Part shown: one piece after another, positions 1 through 5,500 of the stretch
Position numbering within the stretch: position 1 is the stretch's first letter
How the letters are laid out: each line of letters begins with the position of its first letter
From: Planctomycetia bacterium
Lineage (GTDB): Bacteria > Planctomycetota > Planctomycetia > Pirellulales > UBA1268
Reading direction: 5' to 3'
Length of the DNA: 6,879 bases
Assembly: GCA_009923125.1 (NCBI GenBank)
Contig: RFUD01000130.1
Span: 1 to 6,879 of the forward strand
Position numbers and translations under genes: made by a program
The notes under the pieces: generated by a model
Seen by the model: only the letters and a program-made list of their open reading frames with translations
What the model was told of the DNA's origin: nothing
The model's database searches: none

Positions 1-287
1 ACCTCGCGTTCACCGCCCGCAAGGCGGGCACCTACTTCGTGGGTGTCACGGGCTACCGCAACTCGGCCTACAACCCGGTCACCGGTCGCAACACCGTCTC
101 GGGTTCGACCGGCACCTACGAACTCGCACTGTCGTTCGGACAGTCCCCGAGCACCAACGTCGTGCACATGCTGGGCATCCGCGACGCCGCCCCGCAGCAG
201 GCCGACCTGTCCGCGGTCGCCTTCGCCGCCTTCGCCCGGGAAGCCGATCAGGCTCCGGCCGGCCGGCCCGCCGGCCGCCGCCGCTGA
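1..287 (+). CDS. C-terminal end of a secreted/surface protein with a PPC-like beta domain (partial)
   Basis: The reading frame is open from the left edge (first full codon at position 3) to a TGA at 285-287, so only about 94 C-terminal residues are visible. The start and main domain lie outside the window. The visible part contains AGTYFVGVTGYRNSAYNP followed by a Gly/Ser/Thr-rich stretch and GSTGTYELALSF. This alternating pattern is typical of bacterial pre-peptidase C-terminal (PPC) or related beta-sandwich domains at the ends of large exported proteins. It is followed by a tail of about 45 residues, rich in Ala, Gln and Pro and ending in an Arg-rich GRPAGRRR. I see no LPXTG or PEP-CTERM-like anchor in the tail. 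The catalytic or binding function of the whole protein cannot be known from this fragment. The coding call is fairly secure and the domain call is by pattern recognition only. The gene is convergent with the doxX-type gene 19 nt downstream. Confidence 0.72.
   Translation, partial: LAFTARKAGTYFVGVTGYRNSAYNPVTGRNTVSGSTGTYELALSFGQSPSTNVVHMLGIRDAAPQQADLSAVAFAAFAREADQAPAGRPAGRRR
260..277. repeat. GC-only 7-bp hairpin at the 3' end of the first gene
   Basis: CGGCCGG (260-266) and CCGGCCG (271-277) form a perfect 7-bp stem with a 4-nt loop, ending 7 nt before the stop codon at 285. It lies in Gly/Arg/Pro/Ala codons, so low-complexity GC-rich coding could explain it. No T-tract follows, so it is not a canonical intrinsic terminator. 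Confidence 0.3.
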
Positions 288-301
288 ACCGGTGCCGGGA
301 G

Positions 302-340
302 CCGCGTCACCCCTGCTGCGGCACCTTCGCGGTGACGCGG
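302..340. terminator. 10-bp inverted repeat at a convergent gene junction, possible bidirectional terminator
   Basis: CCGCGTCACC (302-311) is the exact reverse complement of GGTGACGCGG (331-340), with a 19-nt loop. One arm contains the doxX-type stop codon (307-309). The structure begins 14 nt after the stop of the convergent + strand gene. A second, alternative pair (GGTGCCG at 291-297 and CGGCACC at 319-325) overlaps it. No T-run follows on either strand, so any terminating role would have to be Rho-assisted or rely on the hairpin alone. The inverted repeat is seen directly and its function is inferred from position. Confidence 0.38.
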
Positions 341-804
341 GGCTTCGTGGGCGCGACGCCCGAATCGACCTCCTCGCGTCGCCTGGCGATCCAACCATCG
401 ACGCTCCACGGACCGCCGCCGAACGCCATCAGCGACAGCAGGCCGCCGCCGATCGCCATGTTTTTCATGAACTGGATCGTCTGCAGCTGCCGCTGCGTGG
501 GATCGATGAATTTCCAGAAATCGTGGAAATAGTAGGTAGCGGCGACCAGGAACACGAGCAGGAAGAACGCCCCGATCCTGGTCCACGCCCCGAGGATCAG
601 CGCCAGGCCGCCGAGGAGCAGCAGGCCGATCGCCCCGACCAACGCGAGCTGCGGCAGCGGCACGCCCTCCTGCTGCATGTAGTCGGCGGTGGCCTTGAAC
701 TGCAGGATCTTGTTGCCGATGGCACTCGCCAGAAAGATCGCGGCGATCATCAGTCGGGCGAGGAGCGACACGAACCCCTTCGCCACGGTGGCCAGCTGTT
801 CCAT
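307..804 (-). CDS. DoxX family integral membrane protein
   Basis: This encodes a 165-residue protein of the DoxX/DoxD-like superfamily, small four-helix inner-membrane proteins. Some members are linked to quinone or thiosulfate redox chemistry, but for most, including this one, the substrate is unknown. Hydrophobic segments fall at about residues 11-31, 52-72, 76-94 and 110-130. Family-like signatures are the N-terminal RLMIAAIFLASAIGNKI, GAWTRIGAFFLLVFLV before TM3, and FMKNMAIGGGLLSLMAFG in TM4. The tail after residue 137 is basic, then Pro/Lys-rich, and probably soluble. The start is fixed by AAGGAG at 812-817, 7 nt upstream of the ATG. The frame stays open upstream to 1197, but that extension is Arg/Pro-rich and runs through the palindromic region, so it is not credible. 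The gene stands alone: 3'-to-3' with the PPC-like gene and about 485 bp from aguA. Family assignment is confident and physiological role is not. Confidence 0.88.
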   Translation of the reverse strand: MEQLATVAKGFVSLLARLMIAAIFLASAIGNKILQFKATADYMQQEGVPLPQLALVGAIGLLLLGGLALILGAWTRIGAFFLLVFLVAATYYFHDFWKFIDPTQRQLQTIQFMKNMAIGGGLLSLMAFGGGPWSVDGWIARRREEVDSGVAPTKPRVTAKVPQQG

Positions 805-811
805 CTCATCG

Positions 812-817
812 CTCCTT
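812..817 (-). promoter_or_regulatory. Shine-Dalgarno site of the doxX-type gene
   Basis: AAGGAG on the minus strand sits 7 nt before the ATG at 804. It decides the start against the much longer upstream-extended frame. Confidence 0.8.
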
Positions 818-903
818 GTGCTTGCAATCGCCGACGTCGATGCGCTTCCTGCCATCGTGGCCGGTGTTGCTCGTCCCGGGCAAGCCCAAAAACCACCCCC
901 CGG

Positions 904-923
904 AGGGCCGGAGCTCCGGCCCT
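904..923. repeat. 20-bp perfect palindrome
   Basis: AGGGCCGGAGCTCCGGCCCT reads identically on both strands, with 10-bp arms and no loop. It is followed immediately by CCTGTC (921-926) facing GACAGG (932-937), a further 6-bp inverted pair overlapping the start of repeat copy A. No gene overlaps it. Confidence 0.8.
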
Positions 924-931
924 GTCCATCC

Positions 932-966
932 GACAGGCCTGGAGGCCAATCCTGTTCGGCACGGCG
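932..966 (+). repeat. REP-like repeat, copy A
   Basis: The unit starts with GACAGG and ends in a 20-nt block at 947-966 (caatcctgttcggcacggcg). That block is the exact reverse complement of 1255-1274. Internally it can pair ACAGG (933-937) with CCTGT (951-955), or alternatively GGCC (936-939) with GGCC (944-947). Upstream of the 20-nt block, copies A and B agree in GACAGG but differ in the loop and by one nucleotide in length. That is the pattern of diverged members of one dispersed palindromic family. Confidence 0.75.
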
Positions 967-1033
967 CATGCGGGACGGATGAATCGGCGTCGTGCGTGGC
1001 TCGGGGCCGCCAATGCCCCATCGCCGGACGTTC

Positions 1034-1056
1034 GCGGTGGCCATCGTGGCCACCGC
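1034..1056. repeat. 10-bp perfect stem with 3-nt loop
   Basis: GCGGTGGCCA (1034-1043) and TGGCCACCGC (1047-1056) are exact reverse complements around TCG. It is one of the strongest potential hairpins in the window, in a gene-free region. No T-tract follows on either strand. Confidence 0.8.
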
Positions 1057-1197
1057 TCTCTGCATGTCCGCTGCGCTTCGCCATCCTGGCTGCGCTTGCT
1101 CCCAGAGCCCGGCTCCGGGGCACCGGCAGCCCCTCGCTGGGTTCGCCCCCGTGCAGTCGGCACGAGAGCCGGATTGGGCGCGTTGATGGCAAGGCAT

Positions 1198-1216
1198 GAC
1201 AGGCTGCCAGCCTGTC
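1198..1216. repeat. 8-bp stem with 3-nt loop (GACAGGCT / AGCCTGTC)
   Basis: GACAGGCT (1198-1205), GCC, AGCCTGTC (1209-1216) form a perfect short hairpin. It shares the GACAGG/CCTGTC ends with repeat copies A and B, so it may belong to the same family. Outer arms aggcat (1192-1197) and atgcct (1231-1236) could extend the structure. Confidence 0.75.
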
Positions 1217-1254
1217 TCACGGCAAGCGGGATGCCTGCCTCACCGGAAGGCACT

Positions 1255-1288
1255 CGCCGTGCCGAACAGGATTGCCTGGAGTCCTGTC
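1255..1288 (-). repeat. REP-like repeat, copy B (inverted relative to copy A)
   Basis: On the minus strand this reads GACAGG, then a short variable segment, then the same 20-nt block as copy A. It can form a 6-bp stem, ACAGGA (1266-1271) with TCCTGT (1282-1287), around a 10-nt loop. On the minus strand it begins two nucleotides after the aguA stop codon, the usual position of REP elements just 3' of genes. With copy A it could form the ends of a 357-bp element (932-1288). I see no obvious target-site duplication. The flanks are tccatcc on the left and gctacgc on the right. Confidence 0.75.
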
Positions 1289-1289
1289 G

Positions 1290-2315
1290 CTACGCCGGCT
1301 CGTCCCGCGTGATGCAGTGCAACGCCCCACGGCCGCGCACGAGCTCGCTGCACACGACCGGCTCGATCGTGCGTCCTGGAAAGCACTCCTCCAGCGTGCG
1401 GAGCGCTGCGTCGTCGGTGCTCGCAAGAAACGCCGGCACCGCCACGAAGCCATTGCCGACGACGTAGTTCAAGTGGCTCGCCGGCAGCTGCGTCCCCTCG
1501 AAGGCAAACCGCGGCGGAATATCGATCGGAATCACCTCGAGCCGCCGGCCGCGGGCATCGACGAGGCTCCGCAGCCGCTCCAGGTTGGCCTCGAGCGCGG
1601 CGTGATTCGGATCGAGTGGGTCGGGCTGCCGGGCCGCGACCACCCGGCCGGGGGCGACGAACCGGGCCAGCTGATCGATGTGGCCGTCGGTATCGTCGCC
1701 GGCGAGCTCGCCGCCGACCCAGAGCACGCTGTCGATTCCCAGGCGGTCGCGGAGGATCGCCTCCAACTGCGGCCGCGAAACTCCCGGATTGCGCTTCGGA
1801 TCGTCGATGCAGCGATGGTTCACGAGGAGCGTGCCGTCGCCGTCGGTCTCGAGCCCGCCCCCTTCGAGGACGAGCGGTCCGTCGATCACGGCCAGGCCCA
1901 GCCGCCCGGCGATCGCCCGCCCCAGCGCGGCGTCGTGGTCCCACGGCGGATACTTGCCGCCCCAGGCGTTCCATCCCCAGCACACGGCGGCCGGTTTCAC
2001 GCCCGCCGCCGCCGTGCGCGGCACCACGAACACGGGCCCGGTGTCGCGCAGCCAGGAATCGTTCGTGGGGAGATCGACGAACTCCACGGTCGCGGCGCCG
2101 TCGAGCCGTGCGCGGGCGTCGGCGAGCACGGTGCCGGTGGCCACGATCCGCACCGGCTCATAGCGGGCGATGAGCCGGGCCACCTTCTCGAACACGCCGG
2201 GGATCACGGCGAAGTCACCGAGCCAGGTGGCCTTGCGGTGCGGCCAGGCGAGCCACGTGGCCGCGTGCGGCTCCCACTCGGCCGGCAGCCGATAGTCCGA
2301 TATGCGGGCGGCCAT
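1290..2315 (-). CDS. aguA: Agmatine deiminase (agmatine iminohydrolase)
   Basis: This 341-residue protein belongs to the agmatine deiminase / bacterial peptidyl-arginine deiminase (PAD_porph) family. It hydrolyses agmatine to N-carbamoylputrescine and ammonia in the cytoplasm. The length fits the family. Signatures in order are: LPTNDSWLRDTGPVFVV (82-98) with Asp91; EGGGLETDGDGTLLVN (151-166); GDDTDGHIDQLARFV (206-220), where His212 is the expected catalytic base; and GRGALHCITRDEP near the C-terminus, with Cys334 as the expected nucleophile. The key residues all appear present. The ATG at 2315 shares its A with the aguB TGA stop (TGATG), which favours translational coupling. A GTG 15 nt further upstream (2330) would add five residues and cannot be excluded. 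The main alternative is a related guanidino-group deiminase, but the adjacent aguB strongly supports agmatine. A REP-like repeat follows the stop directly. Confidence 0.93.
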   Translation of the reverse strand: MAARISDYRLPAEWEPHAATWLAWPHRKATWLGDFAVIPGVFEKVARLIARYEPVRIVATGTVLADARARLDGAATVEFVDLPTNDSWLRDTGPVFVVPRTAAAGVKPAAVCWGWNAWGGKYPPWDHDAALGRAIAGRLGLAVIDGPLVLEGGGLETDGDGTLLVNHRCIDDPKRNPGVSRPQLEAILRDRLGIDSVLWVGGELAGDDTDGHIDQLARFVAPGRVVAARQPDPLDPNHAALEANLERLRSLVDARGRRLEVIPIDIPPRFAFEGTQLPASHLNYVVGNGFVAVPAFLASTDDAALRTLEECFPGRTIEPVVCSELVRGRGALHCITRDEPA

Positions 2316-3181
2316 CACGCGCCGCCCCACCGGGAAAGCAGCCCGCCGTAGGCGTCGATCCGCCGGTCACGGAAAAACGGCCAGCGCGTCCGCGACCACT
2401 CGATCCTGTCGAGATCGCACTCCACGACGACCGTCTCGGGCGTGTCGTGACCCGCCTTCACGAGCCGCTGTCCATTGGGCGCATAGACCACGCTCGCCCC
2501 CCAGAATCGCAAGGCTCCCTCGCGGCCGGTGCGATTCACGGCCACCACGAACACGCCGTTGGCGATCGCGTGGCTCCGGAGCATCGTGTCCCACGACTCG
2601 TACTGCTCGTGGTGGAGTTTCTCCTCGCCGTCGAGCCAGCCGATGGCTGTGGGATAGAAGAGCACCTCGGCACCGGCCATGGCGGTGAGCCGGGCCGCCT
2701 CGGGATACCACTGGTCCCAGCACACGAGCGGGCCGACGTTCAGCCGGCTCGTGGGCACGCTCATGAATCCGGTGTCGCCGGGGGCGAAATAAAACTTCTC
2801 GTAGTAGTGCGGGTCGTCGGGGATGTGCATCTTGCGATACACGCCCGCCGTCGAGCCGTCCCGGTCGAAGATCACGGCAGTGTTGTGGAAGAGGCCGGCC
2901 GAGCGCCGCTCGAACACGCTCCCCACGAGCACGACACCCTGCCGCTTCGCCGTGGCCGCGAGCAGGTCCGTGAGCGGACCGGGCACCGACTCGGCCTCCC
3001 GAAACCTGTCATGCTCTTCGGCCTGGCAGGGATACTCACCGGCGAAGAGTTCCTGAAGGCAGACGACGTCGGCGCCCGCCGCTGCCGCCTCGGCGATGCC
3101 GGCCATCGCCTGCGCGACGTTGTGCTCGCGCGCGGGCGTGCAGGCCGACTGCACGAGGCCGATCCGCACGATCCTGCTCAT
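2315..3181 (-). CDS. aguB: N-carbamoylputrescine amidase (nitrilase superfamily)
   Basis: This 288-residue carbon-nitrogen hydrolase is predicted to cleave N-carbamoylputrescine to putrescine, CO2 and ammonia, completing the agmatine-to-putrescine route begun by AguA. The nitrilase catalytic triad is visible: Glu44 in CLQELF, Lys117 in YRKMHIPDD and Cys154 in VCWDQWYPEAARL. The segments HYYEKFYFAPGD (126-135) and the Trp/Tyr-rich stretch after the cysteine resemble plant and bacterial AguB more than general nitrilases. The start is fixed by AGGAGG at 3191-3196, 9 nt before the ATG. The same frame extends upstream to 3766 inside glyA, which is a shadow. It lies 35 nt after glyA and overlaps aguA by one base, so co-transcription is likely. 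Another amidase specificity is possible, but pairing with AguA makes this assignment strong. Confidence 0.93.
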   Translation of the reverse strand: MSRIVRIGLVQSACTPAREHNVAQAMAGIAEAAAAGADVVCLQELFAGEYPCQAEEHDRFREAESVPGPLTDLLAATAKRQGVVLVGSVFERRSAGLFHNTAVIFDRDGSTAGVYRKMHIPDDPHYYEKFYFAPGDTGFMSVPTSRLNVGPLVCWDQWYPEAARLTAMAGAEVLFYPTAIGWLDGEEKLHHEQYESWDTMLRSHAIANGVFVVAVNRTGREGALRFWGASVVYAPNGQRLVKAGHDTPETVVVECDLDRIEWSRTRWPFFRDRRIDAYGGLLSRWGGA

Positions 3182-3216
3182 CGGCCCGGTCCTCCTCGCG
3201 CCCGCACCCGGTCGGC

Positions 3217-4515
3217 TCAGCGGTCGCCCGCCTCGAGCTTCGCGGCCGGCACGGGGAACTGCTCGGCGAGATCGGCCACCTCGGCCTTCGTCGTCGCGAC
3301 CAGCTTCTCGTCCGCGGGGCTCTTGAGCACCTGCAGGATCCAGGCGGCGATCTGCCGCATCTCGTCGCCGCCCATGCCGCGGGTGGTCAGCGCCGGCGTG
3401 CCGAGCCGGATCCCGGAGGGATCCATCGGCTTGCGTTCGTCGAACGGGATCATGTTCTTGTTGCAGGTGATGCCGCAGCGGTCGAGCGTCTCCTCGGCGA
3501 GCTTGCCGCCGATGCCGAGCGGCGTCACGTCCACGAGCATCAGATGGTTGTCGGTGCCGCCGCTCACGAGCTTTACGCCGCCGCGGGCGAGTTCCGCGGC
3601 CAGCGTGCGGGCGTTCTCGACGACCTTCTTCGCATACGCCTTGAACTCGGGCCGCAGGGCCTCGCCGAACGCGATGGCCTTGCCGGCGATCACGTGCATC
3701 AGCGGGCCGCCCTGCTGGCCGGGAAACACGGAGCGGTCGAGCAGCTTCGCGTTCTCGGCACGGCACATCGCGATGCCGCCGCGCGGGCCGCGGAGCGTCT
3801 TGTGCGTGGTGCTCGTGACGAAGTCGGCGACGGGCACGGGGTTGTCGTGGATGCCGGCTGCGACGAGGCCGGCATAGTGCGCCATGTCGACCATCAGCTT
3901 CGCACCGACCTCGCGGGCGATCTCCGCGAACTTCCCATGGGGGATTTCCCGCGGATAGGCGCTCGCCCCGGCCACGATCAGCTTCGGCTTATGCTCTCGG
4001 GCGAGCTTCGCCACCTGGTCGAAATCGAGGAGGTGGTCGTCGCGCCGCACGCCGTAGTGCACGAAGCGGTAGAGCACGCCCGAGGCGTTGAGCTTCATGC
4101 CGTGCGTGAGGTGGCCGCCGTGGGCGAGGTCGAACGCGAGCACCGTGTCGCCGGTCTGGATGGCGGTCATGTAGACGGCCGCGTTGGCCTGGCTGCCGGA
4201 GTGAGGCTGCACGTTCGCGTGCTCGGCGCCGAAGAGAGCCTTCAGCCGCTCGCGGGCGAGGTCTTCGACCTTGTCCACGAACTCGCAGCCGCCGTAGTAG
4301 CGGTGGCCGGGGTAGCCCTCGGCGTATTTATTGGTGAGCACGCTGCCGACGGCCTGCATGACGGCCGGGCTCGTGAAGTTTTCGCTGGCGATCATCTCCA
4401 GGCCCTCGGCCTGGCGGGTCTGCTCGGCGGCGATCGCGGCCCACACGTCCGGGTCGTCGAACTCCACGAAGTTCGGAACCGCGGCCGGCGAAGCCGAGTT
4501 GGCGGCGATGCTCAC
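3217..4515 (-). CDS. glyA: Serine hydroxymethyltransferase
   Basis: This 432-residue fold-type I PLP enzyme interconverts serine and glycine with tetrahydrofolate and 5,10-methylene-THF in the cytoplasm. Diagnostic motifs are EGLEMIASENFTSPAVMQA (37-55), YAEGYPGHRYYGG (64-76), HSGSQANAAVY (105-115), MVDMAHYAGLVAAG (208-221, with Asp210 and His213 near the cofactor), TTHKTLRGPRGG (236-247, with the Schiff-base Lys239) and the substrate carboxylate-binding Arg370 in SGIRLGTPALTTRG. The length is normal for bacterial GlyA and nothing is missing. The start is a GTG at 4513-4515, supported by a strong AGGAGGAG just upstream. A TTG at 4554 would lie at the predicted transcription start and lacks a Shine-Dalgarno site. 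glyA leads the cluster glyA-aguB-aguA. It sits 97 nt after the M50 protease gene and appears to have its own promoter in that gap. Confidence 0.97.
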   Translation of the reverse strand: MSIAANSASPAAVPNFVEFDDPDVWAAIAAEQTRQAEGLEMIASENFTSPAVMQAVGSVLTNKYAEGYPGHRYYGGCEFVDKVEDLARERLKALFGAEHANVQPHSGSQANAAVYMTAIQTGDTVLAFDLAHGGHLTHGMKLNASGVLYRFVHYGVRRDDHLLDFDQVAKLAREHKPKLIVAGASAYPREIPHGKFAEIAREVGAKLMVDMAHYAGLVAAGIHDNPVPVADFVTSTTHKTLRGPRGGIAMCRAENAKLLDRSVFPGQQGGPLMHVIAGKAIAFGEALRPEFKAYAKKVVENARTLAAELARGGVKLVSGGTDNHLMLVDVTPLGIGGKLAEETLDRCGITCNKNMIPFDERKPMDPSGIRLGTPALTTRGMGGDEMRQIAAWILQVLKSPADEKLVATTKAEVADLAEQFPVPAAKLEAGDR

Positions 4516-4519
4516 GGGA

Positions 4520-4527
4520 CTCCTCCT
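4520..4527 (-). promoter_or_regulatory. Strong Shine-Dalgarno site setting the GTG start of glyA
   Basis: AGGAGGAG on the minus strand ends 4 nt before the GTG (6 nt counted from the AGGAGG core). It is the reason for choosing the non-ATG start at 4515. Confidence 0.85.
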
Positions 4528-4560
4528 GATCCGGCGGGGAACGGGGCGGACCAACCGTGA

Positions 4561-4588
4561 ATTATGGCCCGTCGGCCTCGCCCGTCAA
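4561..4588 (-). promoter_or_regulatory. Predicted sigma70-type promoter of the glyA-aguB-aguA cluster
   Basis: On the minus strand, TTGACG (4588-4583) and CATAAT (4566-4561) are separated by 16 nt. Each hexamer matches the consensus at five of six positions. Such an AT-containing pair stands out in this GC-rich background. Transcription would begin near 4554, giving a 5' leader of about 40 nt with the glyA Shine-Dalgarno at its end. The sequence match is direct and activity is inferred. Confidence 0.65.
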
Positions 4589-4612
4589 CGAAACCTCCCG
4601 AATGAGCCCGGC

Positions 4613-5500
4613 TCACTCGAAGAGCAGCGGCTCGGGCATGAACGTCACGATCGGGATCAGGAGCGACACGAGGCCGAGGAGCGTGCGGCCCAGGCCGAGC
4701 GGTTCGCCGTCGTCGCGGATCGGCGGATGGTCGGTGCCCATCAGGGCCACGATCACCACCATCGCGATCCAGTTGTAGCGGCCAAGCACGACGATCGCCG
4801 CGATCGCCGCCAGAAGAATGGCCCGTGCGATCCAGTGGGCCCGCCGCCCGAAGATCGCATAGCTGACGTGGCCGCCGTCGAGTTGGCTCACCGGGATCAT
4901 GTTGAGGCCCGTCACGAGCAGCCCCACCCAGCCGGCCATGAAGAGCGGATTGGGGGCGATGCTGGCGCCGGGGGCCAGATCGGGCCGCAACCGCGACTGC
5001 AGCCACGCGGCGACCGGCGGCGTGGCGAAGGGGCTCGCCTCGGTCGGCTGCCCTGCGAGCATGCCGGCGGCCAGCACCGGCAGGATCACGACCAGCCCCG
5101 CGATCGGCCCCGCGATCGCGATGTCGAAGAGCTGCCGGCGGTCGGCCCGCGAGCCCTCCATGCCGATCACCGCGCCGAGCGTGCCCGTGAGCAGCACCGG
5201 CATCGGGATGAAGATCGGGAGCGTGGCCGGAATGCGGTGCACGACCGCGGCGACGAAGTGCCCCGCTTCGTGCGCGCCGAGTACGCCCATCACCGCGGCC
5301 ATGTAGACGAGCCCGCGCTGCCAGTGCGCGCCGATCCGCCCGGCGAGGTCGGCGTCGATCCCGAGCACCACGGGCTCCCAGCCGACCACGCCGGCGGCGA
5401 ACGTCGTGGCCGCCGTGGCGAGGGAGAGCCAGACCTGCGGCCACACGCGGCGCCGCGCGGGCACCGTGTGGAACGCGGAACGCGGCGGAAGCGGCTGCAT
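4613..5500 (-). CDS. M50-family intramembrane zinc metalloprotease (site-2 protease, EGY-like)
   Basis: This 295-residue polytopic membrane protein has the active-site features of site-2 proteases, which cut substrate proteins within the membrane. HEAGH (77-81) supplies the zinc ligands His77 and His81 and the catalytic Glu78. NMIPVSQLDGGH (200-211) supplies the third ligand Asp208. Between them, GTLGAVIGMEGSRADRRQLF and DIAIAGPIAGLVV resemble the EGY branch known from plants, cyanobacteria and other bacteria. I see no PDZ domain or extra soluble domain. Hydrophobic segments lie near 22-40, 63-88, 124-150, 188-200, 222-256 and 272-290, and a short HPPI motif follows the sixth. The substrate is unknown. 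I chose the ATG at 5500. An in-frame TTG at 5533 would add 11 residues, but neither has a good Shine-Dalgarno site. It is divergent from the secreted-protein gene and upstream of glyA on the same strand. Confidence 0.88.
   Translation of the reverse strand: MQPLPPRSAFHTVPARRRVWPQVWLSLATAATTFAAGVVGWEPVVLGIDADLAGRIGAHWQRGLVYMAAVMGVLGAHEAGHFVAAVVHRIPATLPIFIPMPVLLTGTLGAVIGMEGSRADRRQLFDIAIAGPIAGLVVILPVLAAGMLAGQPTEASPFATPPVAAWLQSRLRPDLAPGASIAPNPLFMAGWVGLLVTGLNMIPVSQLDGGHVSYAIFGRRAHWIARAILLAAIAAIVVLGRYNWIAMVVIVALMGTDHPPIRDDGEPLGLGRTLLGLVSLLIPIVTFMPEPLLFE

Larger units (their letters stand above)
805..1289. other. Gene-free, palindrome-rich intergenic region
   Basis: This stretch separates the 3' end of aguA from the 5' end of the doxX-type gene, both on the minus strand. 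Open frames exist in several registers on both strands, but they overlap one another, are Arg/Pro/Ala/Ser-rich, lack plausible ribosome binding sites and match no family I know. I therefore treat it as non-coding. It holds a 20-bp perfect palindrome, a 10-bp stem with a 3-nt loop, an 8-bp stem with a 3-nt loop, and two inverted copies of a ~35-nt repeat (each listed separately). It also holds a short motif, gccatcstggcy, three times (851-862, 1040-1051, 1080-1091). The segments starting at 841 and 1072 are partly alike (both begin tgcgcttc, then gccatc after a short gap). No clear promoter for the doxX-type gene could be placed. Confidence 0.7.

Noticed and set aside
875..895. Intrinsic terminator built on GGGC-AA-GCCC followed by AAAAA on the plus strand
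   Set aside because: The loop is only two nucleotides, the stem is 4 bp, and the run is A rather than T in the hairpin-first orientation. On the minus strand the T-run precedes the stem.
750..1253. Possible small genes in the intergenic region, on either strand
   Set aside because: Several frames are open at once, as expected at this GC content. None has a convincing ribosome binding site or domain, and they run through palindromes.
805..1289. CRISPR array
   Set aside because: The repeats are few, inverted, unevenly spaced and divergent. There are no regular direct repeats with uniform spacers and no cas genes in the window.
43..1467. 474-codon open frame on the plus strand
   Set aside because: It overlaps the PPC-like gene, the doxX-type gene on the opposite strand, the repeat region and the end of aguA. 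The Arg/Pro-rich composition and lack of a ribosome binding site mark it as a shadow.
2316..2330. Upstream GTG start for aguA
   Set aside because: It would add only five residues (MGRRV) and increase the overlap with aguB. The TGATG overlap at 2313-2317 is a more typical coupled start, though the GTG is not fully excluded.
1272..3877. Long plus-strand open frames opposite aguA, aguB and glyA (for example 1272-2351 and 2447-3877)
   Set aside because: They are antisense to genes with complete catalytic motifs, and their products are low-complexity Arg/His/Gly/Ala-rich.
4516..4554. Upstream TTG start for glyA
   Set aside because: The 13 added residues are Arg/Pro-rich, the TTG lies at the predicted transcription start, and the strong AGGAGGAG sits directly before the GTG at 4515.
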